From Desmodus rotundus (lineage: Eukaryota > Chordata > Mammalia > Chiroptera > Phyllostomidae): a stretch of 64,000 nucleotides of DNA. Below the pieces are notes generated by a model. That model saw only the letters and a list, made by a program, of their open reading frames with translations, was not told where the DNA came from and ran no database searches. The translations under genes and the position numbers were made by a program. The stretch covers positions 15,157,082 to 15,221,081 of the forward strand of contig NC_071397.1 in the NCBI RefSeq assembly GCF_022682495.2, given 5' to 3'. Shown in pieces: positions 12,725-24,300 of this stretch (the stretch's first letter is position 1; each line of letters begins with the position of its first letter).

Positions 12725-14400
12725 AAAGAAAGAAAAAAAAATATCTCAATCACTTCTTTTTAATCAATTGTTCTGTAGATGAACATGCGGGCTGTTTCCT
12801 TATCGTGGGTGTGGTGAACAATGCTGCTATAAACATGGAAGAGCAGTTACCTCTTTGAGATCCTATTTTAATTTCCTTCGAAGATACACCCAGAAGGGGG
12901 ATTATTGGGTCATATGGTACTTATTTCGAACTGTCTCCCATAGCAGCTGCACCAAGTTGCATGCCCACCAACAGTGCAGGAGGGTGCTTTTTTCTCCCAT
13001 GTTTGCCAGCACTCGTTAGCTCCTGTGTTTCTGATAATGGCTATTGCAGTGGGTGTGAGGTGGTATCTCGTGATTCTGACTCGCATTTCTCGATGGCTAG
13101 TGATGTTGCACACATTTTCATATGTGTGTTGGTCATTGGTGTGTCTTCTTTGGGCCAATGTCTATTCAACGCTTTTGCCCATTTTTAAATTGGTTTTTTT
13201 TTTTTTTTATTGAGTTGCATACATTCCTTACATATTTTGGATATTAACCTTTTATCATACAGATTGTTTGTCAACATTTTTCATTCCATAGTTTGCCTTT
13301 TCATTTTTGTTTTCCTTTCTTGTGCAGTAGCTTTTTGCTTTGATGTCCCACTTATTTATTTTGCTTTTGTTGCTTGTGTTTTTGGTATCATATAAAAAAA
13401 TGATTGCCAAGGCCAATATAAAGATGTTTTCCCCCTATTTTTTATTCTAAAAGTTTTATAGTTTCAGGTCTTAGGTTTAAGTCTTTAATCCATGTTGAGT
13501 TAATTGTATAGTGTGATAGGGGTTCAATTTCATTTTTCAGCATGTGATTTTACAGTTTCCCCAGCACAGTTTATTGAAGGGACCATCTTTTCCCCAGTGA
13601 GTATCCTTGGTTTCTTTGTCAACTATTTGTGGATCGTATTTGTGGGAGTTTTTTTCTGGGCTCTCTGTTAGTTCCATTGTTCTATGTGTCTGTTTTTCTG
13701 CTGGTATCATACTGCTTTTTGCTGCATCTCCTAACTTTTGGTATGATTTTCTGTAGTGGTTTGCTTGGATTCTCTTCTCTTCTTATATTTTGTGTATCAA
13801 CTGTAAGTTTTTGCTTTGTAATTACTATGAGATTTACATAAAACATTTTCTGCTGATAATCATATATAAAAATTCTATTCTTCTATTCCCTCCTGCTTTT
13901 ATGTTTTTGGCATTATAATTTACCTTTTTATATTATGTATTTATTAATTAATTATTATATCTATATTTTTTGTTTCTGTCCTTTAATCTTTATACTAGAG
14001 GTAAATGGTTTAGGTACCAACGTATTATGGTATTACAGTATTATGAATTGACTATATACATATCTTTACCAGGTATTGTATATTTTCATATGTTTTCACA
14101 TTACTAAATTGTATCCTTTAAATTCAGATTAAAGAACTCCTTTTAGTACTTGCAAGGTGGTACTAAAGGCGGAGATTATCATATAGTGATGATAATGTCC
14201 CTCAGTTTTTGTTTGTCTGAGAGGGTTTTCATCTCTCCATTTCTGAAGGACAGGTTTCCTGGGTAGAGTATTCTGGGTTGGCTTTTTTTTTTTTTTTTCT
14301 TTCAGCACTTTAAAGGTATCATCCCCTTTTCCTGGGCTTACGTTTTTTCCTGAGAAATCTGCTTATACCCTTATGGGGATTCCCTTCAGAGACAAAGCTG
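12725..14400 (-). mobile_element. LINE-1 ORF2 and 3' region, second half of a split copy
   Basis: Antisense LINE-1 landmarks run in order: 'GTGAACAATGCTGCTATAAACATGG', 'ACACCCAGAAGGGGGATTATTGGGTCATATGG', 'CCAACAGTGCAGGAGGGTGC', 'TTGCCAAGGCCAATATAAAGATG', 'AGTTCCATTGTTCTATGTGTCTG' and 'CCTGGGTAGAGTATTCTGGGTTGGC'. Plus-strand frames here (12961-13841) are antisense LINE-1 and not genes. Confidence 0.85.
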
Positions 14401-15000
14401 GGATGGAAGAATAGCAGAGAAGAATGGTTCAAGATCCCTGGTTTTTTTCCAAATTCCATCGCAACCAGGCTTTATTACTTTGTCATCCTCTCTCTCTCTC
14501 GGTTTTCCTAATGTAAAATAAGGACTTTAGAACTCAATGGTCATTTACCAGTTGTGTTGTGAAAAATTTAACACCGCTTTGAGAGAGGCCTAGCCTATGC
14601 TCTAGTTTCTCTAAGCCTTTAGAATGTCATGCCTGGCAGCAATGTCTTTTTTTACAGGGGAATGTTTAGTCACACCAGATAGCCTCACAGTGTGATTTCA
14701 AGTGAGGGCTTGGGTTATGCAGTATCAACTCAAACTCCAGAGGGGCTGGAGACTGAGATCAGCCAAGAGGAAAGTCAACCATACCTACACAAGGAAACCC
14801 CATAAAATCCTTGGTCACTAGAGCTCAGATAATCTTTCCTGGTTGGTAGTAGTCCACATGTATGGTCACATATTGTTGTTAGGAAAAGTAACAATGTTGC
14901 TGACTGCACTGAGAAAAAAAATAACTGGAAGCTCCACACTTGAACTTTCCCTGGACTCTGCCCCACGTGTCTTTTCTATTGGCTAAATTTAAGCTATATA

Positions 15001-15525
15001 TTGGGTTGGCCAACAAGTCGAGAGGTTTTTTTCCATAAAATAAAAGACACATTTCTCATTTTCACCAATAACTTTATTGATTTGGATATTATGAGTGTGT
15101 TGGCTATGTCTTATGTGGTAGAATGTTGATTGTTCTCAATTAATGCCTCAATTTGATCACTATCATCTTCAGCTGGTCTACCCGACCATGGTGAGAAATC
15201 TCCAGCACAAAACTTCACAAACCACATTTGACAGGCTTGATTAGCCATGGCACGCATTGCTTTCTTTGTATTTCAGTTGCATTTTTACTTTTCTTGAAAT
15301 AATAAAGCATAATATGTTGAAAATGTGTATTTTTCTTCCATTTTCAATATTAAAATGCTACACAAAAATTCACCAATTTTGATAAGGTTTCTTTTTAAAT
15401 GCACACTGATATGACAATCTAACAGAACAATACAATCTAACAGAATTGTTTTGAATGAAGTTAAAACAACTATTAGAGCCATCTTACAAAATAAAAACCT
15501 CAAAGAAACTTTTTGGCCAACACAA
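15001..15525 (-). mobile_element. Internally deleted mariner with both inverted ends
   Basis: The left end TTGGGTTGGCCAACAAG and the right end (reverse complement TTGTGTTGGCCAAAAAG) are inverted copies, flanked by TA on both sides (14999-15000 and 15526-15527), the mariner target site. Minus-strand translation near 15110-15245 shows CQMWFVKFCAGDFS, WSGRPAEDDSDQIEALIE, typical of the N-terminal half of mariner transposase, and no C-terminal catalytic part. It is thus a 525-bp non-autonomous copy oriented to the left. Confidence 0.9.
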
Positions 15526-15789
15526 TATTATGAATATAACAGCTTTCAGTGAGTTCAGTGAATCTATCTAGAGAATAATCAAAGCTGAATGTGGTTTTGG
15601 AATCCCTGAACTTATAATTGGTATCATGATTGAAGGTGGTTTTAGGGATTGCTCCCTAATTTTGCATCAGGAATGGGACATTTGCACGCTGCATGTTTTA
15701 GAGGAGAGCTTAAACTTCATTTTTTAGAAAATTATATCCTAATTTCATGGGGGCATTTTTTTATTCAATATTCTTTCAGTTCTCATTAT

Positions 15790-16155
15790 GGACTGATTTG
15801 TGTCCTTCTACATGTTTTCTGTTGAAGCCCCAGCTCCCAATGTGACTGTATTTAGAGATGGGGCCTTTACAGAGGTATATAAATTTAAATGAGTTCATAA
15901 CTGTGGGGCCCTAATCTAATGGGGCTGCTGTCATTGTAAGGAGAGGAAGAGGCACCAGGGAAGTGCACGCACAGAGGCAAGGTCTCATGAGATTATAGCA
16001 AGAAGACACATATCTACAAAACCAAGCAGAAAGGCCTCGGAGAATCCAAGCCTATCTACACCTTGATCTTGGTCTTCCAGCCTCCAGATTTGTGAGGATT
16101 AATTTTCTGCTGTTTAAACCTTCTACTCTGTGGTATTTTGCCATGATAGCCTTAG
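15790..16155 (+). mobile_element. MLT1-type (ERVL-MaLR) LTR
   Basis: 'TGTGACTGTATTTAGAGATGGGGCCTTT' through 'TTGATCTTGGTCTTCCAGCCTCCAGATTTGTGAGG' to 'CTGTGGTATTTTGCCATGATAGCC' matches the MaLR LTR layout in sense orientation. It is old and diverged. Confidence 0.85.
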
Positions 16156-16654
16156 TATACACAGGTCATGTCCTCATGCCAGCTAATTCTCTTTATATTA
16201 CTTAGCATAATTAAAAATAAATAATTACTTATATGATCCCTAATATATGTGTTTTCATTCATTCCTCTCCATACACGCTCACTTGAGTATCTTCTTGATG
16301 GTAACATTGAATTTGTTGTTTGCTGTTAAATCACCCGTATTTTGTGTAAGGAAGTGCATAGGAGACACTAATGTACATAATAGAAACTATGTTTGAATGA
16401 AAGGACCAGTGAACGAATAGAAAAATTAAACTAATAGAAAATTAAATAAACATTCCTATTGTTATTATAGCCAAATATTTACAGCTGTACTACCATTAGC
16501 GAGATCTCCCCAGTTACTTATATCTCAATGTCAATACAATTTTATTTGAGCTCTGGGCCAAAAGATTCGACAATCAGTGACTGACTTCCAGATTTCACAA
16601 TGAACGAGCCCTTTCTCAGTTTACACCCTGTCTGTACCCCTGCACAATGAGAGA

Positions 16655-16674
16655 ACACACACACACACACACAC
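16655..16674. repeat. (AC)10 microsatellite
   Basis: Ten uninterrupted AC units follow GAGA. Confidence 0.9.
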
Positions 16675-17462
16675 GGACTGTCTTCACAATGAATTCACTG
16701 TCATTAATTCCAGTGAATCCTTACTGCTCTCTGGCAATCATGTGGCATTTCTAGTTCCTTCACTCTTCTACTCTTTTAGAAAATTATCCCATGCTCTCTC
16801 CTCACCTTTGAAGATACCAGAGTTCAAATAAGATCATATTAACATGGAGATATAAGTAGCTGGGGAGCAGCTTTCCCCATTTTCTAAATCTTAGCTCAAG
16901 TCCTGACTTTCTACTTTACTGAGAACATTATGGCAATCATTAGAGAACTTCGTCAACTTCCATAATTATCATTCCCCCGTTTTACCAGTGGGAATCACCT
17001 CAGTTCAAAGGTGTAGACGAACCCTTTGAACCCCCATGAGCCCCGCAATTGATAACATATCCATTTTTGCTTTAGATCCACCCTTCTTGCCTAGTTAATG
17101 ATACATTTTTCTTCTCCACTAAATCTTTTCATGTTTTACATTTTCCAATTATGAGTATTGAAAAGCAATTCTCTCAACCTCATTTTGACCTCCAGCTACC
17201 ACATCATTTCTTTGTCCCATGCATTGCCCATCTCTTCAAAATAATTTCCCATATTTTTTCTTAAATTTCTACCCTCTCAGTCTCCCATGAACTAGGTTTG
17301 TACCTCTTTCACTTTTCCGAAATTGTTCTAGTAATGGTCTGTAAGCACTTTCACATGCTAATTAAATGGTCTTTTTGTGTGTGTCTTTATTTTATTTGGA
17401 TTTTTAGCAATAATAGATACATGCTTTTAAGTTGGAGTTTCAGGGTACCACATAACTTGGTT

Positions 17463-17548
17463 GAATCCTTGCCACTTCTTATTAGTCTCATACTGGTTCA
17501 CTTATTAGAAGTGAATTCTTGCCACTTCTTATTAGTCTCATACTGGTT
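17463..17548. repeat. 50-bp tandem duplication
   Basis: CTTGCCACTTCTTATTAGTC and the bases after it occur twice, 50 bp apart, with GAATCC versus GAATTC at the left edge. The duplicated stretch is about 36 bp identical but for one base. Confidence 0.85.
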
Positions 17549-19449
17549 TCTCATATCATCAATCTTTGAATTTTATTATATCCAGGGATATAAGAATAAT
17601 CTTAGAAATTTGATGCATATACATTCCCATGGAGATCTCAGTCAATTTCATGGTTTTAAATGTTACCTAGAAGTTGGCAATTCCAAGCTTTTAATCTCCA
17701 TCTCATAACCTTTCTTTGAACTCTAGACAAACATCCAATTGTCCATTTGACATTTCCTATTAAATATCTAACTTAAGATGCCCAAACTGAGCTCCCGTCA
17801 GGCACACCCTTGCTAAACTTGCACTTCCCACAGTTTTCCCTTGTCATTCAATGGAAACCCTATTTTTACAGTTCCCTAAATGTAAAAGCTTAGATCATCT
17901 CTGGCTTGCAAAGATGCAAGTCACATTCTCACTTTCTGTGCTCAGAAATTCTTTTGGCTATGCTTTCAAAATGAATCAATAATTTAGTTATTTTTCATCA
18001 TATGTACTCTTACTACCATGGAGGGGAAGTATTCTTGGAGTATTAGAATGATAGAAATGAGTAAAAAATATTTTAGTATTTTATGATGTGTATATAAAGA
18101 CCACTTCAAATAGTTAAGAGATACATGGATAAACATTAAAATTCCCATTTGGAAGACTGAAATAATATAGATAATAGGTTCTGTGTTTTTATTTAATGAT
18201 AAAATATTTTCCTTATGAGCAAACTGATAGTTACTTCAATAACTTATCCAAGATTGCATGAGTCAATAGTAAGCCCTCTAGTATTGAAACTAGAAATGCC
18301 TTCTTCCAGAAATTTCAGTTTCTTAGCTCAGCACTGAAATGAATTCAAAACTATAAAATTTCTCATAAAATATTGTCTGTTTAAGACAGATAATATCTCA
18401 GATAAATGTTTTATTATTTTTCAACATTTATTGATTAATATCTACTATGGTTATAAGCCTGTTAGGGGTTTGAGGAGAGATAGAGGAAAAGGATATAACA
18501 CTTCCTAAACTCATAATTCACTTGAACTCTAGCTGTGGAAGGGGCACCTAAAAAAGCCATAGCACAGCGAAATACAATATATTGAGTAAGTACATGATGT
18601 CGTCAATACCTTGATTAGAGATCTAGGACTGGGCTTTTTTTTTACATTGCTCTTTGTTCCTAATTAACACACTAAATTGGGATATTGAAAAATGATCGTT
18701 CTGGACATGAATCGGTCACTGACTGTAGGCATGGGCAAAAACTGTTCCCCTTTACTATTTTCCTAGTCCTGGTCAATTTTTTCCCACCCCCAGCAGTGTT
18801 TTCTTTAATAGAAGCCCTGTCTTGTCATTTTCAGGAGTTCAGAGGAATAGACTTCCCCAGCCCTGTCAATCATTGTCTATTATCACATCACTTACCCACT
18901 GCTAGATCAGAAAATCCCTCCCAGGTGCAGCTGCTGTAATCAAATCGGCATGCTATCCTCCCCCTGAATGGGGCTGACACTCGGGGGATTTTCCATTCTC
19001 ATGCCCACTTTTCTTCAAGGTCACTTTTCTTCATCTCATTTCCTCCACACAGATGTAGATTCCACAAAGACCTGTAAGCTCTTAATTTTTCTCCTCCCAT
19101 CTATAGATAACGTATGTGGGGATATCTTGTTACCTACTTTGTTGTAAATTTTTCCATGAGTTCTGATTTCACAATTTAGTTGCTCCAATTTAAACTGTGA
19201 TGCCGCCACCACCCTCAAAAATTCCTCTTCTCAAAGTGTTAATGTGAATCTTGAATTATTTTGCCTTATATCTTATTGACTTCAAGTTTTTCAACTTGTT
19301 CCTCCCATCTAGAGCTTTTATTTTCTCTTCTGAAATTCTTAAATTGGATCCTCAGATCTGATTCTTGCCCATGCTGAAGTTCAGACTTTGGCTATTGTCC
19401 TTGCTGCTAACTTGTGCATTCCACATGAATTAAACATATTTTTAAGATA

Positions 19450-20360
19450 CACTTCACATACATCTCTGGTGGCTATATATGATGCCTGTTTGGGTGCAAG
19501 CTTTTAAGGTGGAAATTCCCATTAGCTTCTGTGTGGGGGCTGTGCCCACAGAGGCCCACCCCCACCCCCCATGGATGAGAATAAGTCTACCAAGACATGA
19601 TCTGCTTGGGGAGGAAATATGGCCAATCTCTCAGAGGAGAAGGGCCTTGAGCCAGTTCCTCAATGGGCTTTCCATTGGGTTTAATTTGCATAGGAATACA
19701 GGTAAAGCTCATCAATCATTGTCAGGCAGTTAGGATCAAACAATAGATAACAAAGAACTCTGAGGGCTTATTATGAGTCAGGGTCAGATAGCCAAAGAGC
19801 CATACAACTTTAGGAAACAAACTCATTTTATGCTTGGACCCTTAGCATTTAAATAGAGGACATTCTTAGCAAAGCAGTTTTCACAGGATTTTATGTATTC
19901 TTTCCTTGGCCTGATTGCTCAGGGGAACCCACCCTTTCCAGCACAAGGCCACACTCACCTCCGTCATTGTTTCAGGCTTAATTCAGATGGGGGATGCAGG
20001 CAGCCAAGAGATTAGGCAACTTCTTACAGACAGAATCAGGACTCAGGCTATGTCAAAGCCGAGGGGTGAGGGTGTATTACCCTCTTTTTCTATAGTCCCC
20101 CAAGTCCTTCCCTGATGGCCCCATCATGACCATGCCTGTCTTATGGTGTTCCACCCTTGAGGAATCTTACCCACCAATGACTAACCAGTCACCCACCCGG
20201 GGCCAAGCAGGGTGAAGTAAAGGGGGCAGAGGCATCTGGCAGCGCCCCTGTGGGAAGATAAGCTTTGTCTACTTAGTGGTTTATGGTCCCAAGGTTTTTT
20301 ACTCAGCTTTAGCCATGGGGGGTTATAGCTTCTGAAACCAAGCAGGGTGGTTCTCAACAA
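19450..20360. repeat. Probable interspersed repeat, unclassified
   Basis: A compact GC-richer block (for example 'GGGGCAGAGGCATCTGGCAGCGCCCC') stands out from the AT-rich surroundings and has no long coding frame. It looks like an LTR-retroelement remnant, but no diagnostic termini or protein motifs are visible. Confidence 0.35.
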
Positions 20361-21120
20361 GCTTCACCAGATTTTTTTTTTTTTAAGTGTTGGGCCAGTA
20401 ATTAAGTGAGTTTAAAAGAACATGGCAACTATATTTGGGAACCTGGTAGAATATTGGTAAAGGGTTGACTTACCCTTTGTTTTTAATTGGAAAACAAATG
20501 TTCATCTCCATGTTTCTTCCCTAACTTTAATATTACAGAGACTATTTGTGTTGTCCAGTGCTTATATTGAGGCTGAAATAACCGAACTTGATGCATTTCC
20601 TGTGACATCCAGAACTAAGTAAGAAAATGATGAGCTCATATTTTGAGTCTAAATACTTTAGCTAAAGTTCAAATTGTGTTTAAACCCAATTTAGTAATAG
20701 ATGGTGTTTAATTAATATGCCTTTTTGAGTGAGCAGAAACTTGAGAGAAGAGAGGAAAAGCCAACGAGTATCTCCACGCTCTGCTGTAACTTACGCATTC
20801 ATCTCATTATGTAGGTGTCCTGTCAATTAACATCGATACTATGATGACGGCATCAAGATTAACTGATAATCCTATGGGTATGAATGTTTATGAATCAAAT
20901 TTCTAATGAGGTCACAGTTAAGTTGGGAAATGTCCAATCGTTTAAGTTTAGTTGAACCACAACAAATCAACAGTGGTCCTAAATTGGAGCAAACTTTGTA
21001 CCCATGATACTTTGCCCCTATCCAAACCTCTAGCTTAGAGAAAACAAGAAGGATGCCACCTCATTTCACTGAGTACATAATTAGCATCTGTAAAGGAAGA
21101 TAGCGACATTGGTTTGTGCG

Positions 21121-21130
21121 TTTATTTATT
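21121..21130 (-). promoter_or_regulatory. DEFB114: Polyadenylation signal of DEFB114
   Basis: The minus strand reads AATAAATAAA, two overlapping AATAAA hexamers, about 85-95 bp after the stop codon. Confidence 0.75.
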
Positions 21131-21215
21131 ACAGAAGTTCTCATTACGTTCTGTATTGCTCTGCACTGGCAAACACATGGCTTCTCTGGTCAGAGGTACA
21201 TCTTCGTTTCCAAGG

Positions 21216-21358
21216 TTAATCTTCATATCCCCTCTCAGCGCAGCAAATCTTACTCGGTGACAAACATATGTCAATTTGCTTTTCACTTGGAAAACACTGT
21301 CTCCTACAGTGACCAAAAGATTTTGAGCACTTATCAGGATCCACCAAAGTACACGTGG
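21216..21358 (-). CDS. DEFB114: DEFB114 exon 2, six-cysteine domain
   Basis: The acceptor TTATTATAG precedes CCACGTGT, completing the split Ala codon. The stop TAA is at 21218-21216. A longer minus-strand frame at 21122-21316 is in another register and is a shadow of this exon. Confidence 0.94.
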
Positions 21359-24300
21359 CTATAATAAAAGAATAACTGAAATTACTGATCTCTTACTTCA
21401 GAGCATATTATCTCATTACAAAAGGTACTATGGGTACATTGTAACAATTTTGAAAATATCAAAAAAAATAAGACATCGAATTTTACATAACCCCATTTAT
21501 AAACTTGAAATTTGTTTCAAATTAATATGTAGTTAAATTTTGTCATATATTACTCTTTCAACAAAGATTAAAGATTTTTTAGAGCTTCAAAATTCTCCCT
21601 TGAAATTGCAAGAGACAATTTATTAATTCTTTCAACTAGGTCATAGTTAAAAGTTTAAAATTTTAGGACAGTGATAAAAAATTGGTATACATGTGTAAAT
21701 ATTTACATGATACATATTTAGGATAGGTGCAAAAAAGATAGAGTCCAGAGTTCTTCACTTATATACTGCCAACCAAATGTATGTAAATTTTGCCTCAAAA
21801 TAAAATGGTGTTTATTCATTCCAATTTTAATTTGTATGGCTTTGGTTATTTGTTTTGAACAGTTTTTTTAGTTTTTCTCTATTTAATTGTCCATATCCTT
21901 TGCTTATTATGTTATTGATATGTTTTTATTGTTTATGAATTTGTAATAGCTCTTTCATTTTTAATCTTTTAAAGATTTTAATTTTTAGATCAGTTCAGGT
22001 TATAAAGAATTTGAGAGGAAGGTACAGGAGTTCCCCATATATCCCCTACCTCCATACACGCATAGCTTTCTCCATTATCAACATTCCCCAGAATGTTCTT
22101 TCCCCCACCCCCAAGGATGAACCTACATTGACGCAGCATAATTATCCAAAGTGTCCATAGTTTCCATTAGGGCACATTCTAAGGTTTTAAATATGTATAC
22201 ATTTAATACATATTTGTAAATATTTAAATTCATATTTATACAAATACATTTATGTAATATATATTGTAAATATGTTTTAATAATATTTAAAATAATATTC
22301 AATATTTAAAATGTATTAAAATATACATATACACACATTTAAAATATATTAAAATATACATATTTTAAAAGCATATTTAAATATATATTTAAATATATAT
22401 TATATAAATATATTTACATTTATAAAATGTAAAATATAAATATATTAGTATATTTACATATATTTATTTACACATAATATATTTAATAAATAAATGTATT
22501 TATTTCATATAAATATCTATATAAAATTCATCTATTATACAAATATAGTATATTATATATTATATATGAAATATATACTGTACACTATATATTGTATATC
22601 TATATATTATATAAAATATATTATGATATTCTATATATCATATATTATATTATATATTTTATATAAAATATAGATATACTTAAAATATGCACAATTTAAA
22701 ATATATATTTAAAATATTATATACTTATATATTTTAAATACATGTTTATTTAAAATATATAACATAATATATTTATGTAAATATATTATATAATACACAT
22801 ATATTTATATAAATATATTTATAAAATATGTAAGAAATATATTTTAATTCATTGTAATGTGATATATTAATGTATATTTCTATATAAAATATAAAATATT
22901 TACATATTTAACTTATTTATGTATTCATATATAAATAAATATGTTTAGAATATATATTTGTGTGTTATATATTTATATATTTTATGTATTTGAAATAAAT
23001 ATATATATGTTTAAAATATATATATACTTTAACAGAGTATTCTTACTGCCCTTAAAATCTTCTAGGATTCACCTACTCGTCTTTCCCCCAAACACTCGGC
23101 AATCATTGACCTTTATTTAAATTACTTTTATAGTTTTTTCTTTTCTAGAATGTCATATAGATGAAATCACACAGTACATAGCCTTTTCATAGTGAGTTTT
23201 TTTTAACTCAGTAATATGCATTCGAGGTTTCCACATGCCTTTTCATGGCTTCCTTGCTTATTTATTTTTGACATTGAATAATATTCCATTTTTACATGTA
23301 CCACACTTCATTTATCCACTCTTCTACTGAAGGACATATTGGAGGCTTCCAAGTTTGGTGACTCATGAACAAAGCTTCTATGAGCATCCATGTGTAGGTT
23401 TTTGTGCGGATATATACTTTCTAATCTTTGGGGGAAATACCAATGAGCACAATTGCTGGATCATAGAGTAACAGTATGCTTAGTTTTCTAAGAAACTGCC
23501 AATATATATTCCAACTTGGCTATACCATGTTGCAATTTTGCCAGCAATGTAAGACAGGTTCTGTTGCTTCATCGCCTCACAGGTATTTGGTGTTGCCAGC
23601 ATCCCGGATCCCTTTTTCATTCCAGACATTTTCTTCCTATTTATCTTTCATCTTTATTAAATATCTTGCCAATTATGCATAAACTACTGCTTAACACACT
23701 CATCATATACTTAATTATTTTGGTTTAGACTTTTTAGTTCTGGAATTTTTAATTTTGTTTGTTATAATTTTCATATCTATGATAGGTTTTTAACCTTGTT
23801 TTTATTTATTTAAACAAATTCAACATAGTTACTTTAAGGTCTGTGCTTGTTAACTTCATTATGTGAATCCTTTTTTAACCTGTTCTTTTTTGTGTTTTTT
23901 AAACATTTTTGACAGGATAGTCTTATTTTCACTTGTTTCTGATTTTTTGTCACATACATTGTTAATGCACAATTGAGGAAAACCCTTGAGGCCTAGAATC
24001 ATATTATCTTTCTCTAGAAATAATTGATTATTGTTTCTTACTGGTGGCTAGAACCACCAACCAATATGCTTCCTTGATTTTAAACCCTTTATAGATTTGA
24101 AATAATTTGAAAATGAACATGAGTCCCTGAGATTGTTGGACTAATATAATACTGACTTACACCTACTTTGTATATTTTGGGATTTATGAATTATATTCCC
24201 CTAATGGATTGAGATACATTAAAATTTTCTTTTTCTTTTGGGGTCAGATTTATTATGTTGTATTCTTTCAGGAATAATCTATCAGATACAAATCTAAAAC

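Larger units (their letters stand above)
6883..21215. other. DEFB133-DEFB114 intergenic region
   Basis: There is no gene in these 14 kb. It holds a SINE at 7772, a MIR at 8370, a LINE-1 split by mariner between 11160 and 14400, a mariner with two termini at 15001, an MLT1 LTR at 15790 and an unclassified repeat near 19450-20360. The stretches 8600-9820, 9820-11150 and 16200-19440 are AT-rich single-copy-looking DNA in which I see nothing coding. Confidence 0.6.

Noticed and set aside
12961..13841. Series of hydrophobic plus-strand frames
   Set aside because: These are antisense LINE-1 ORF2 and 3' UTR sequence with known landmarks.
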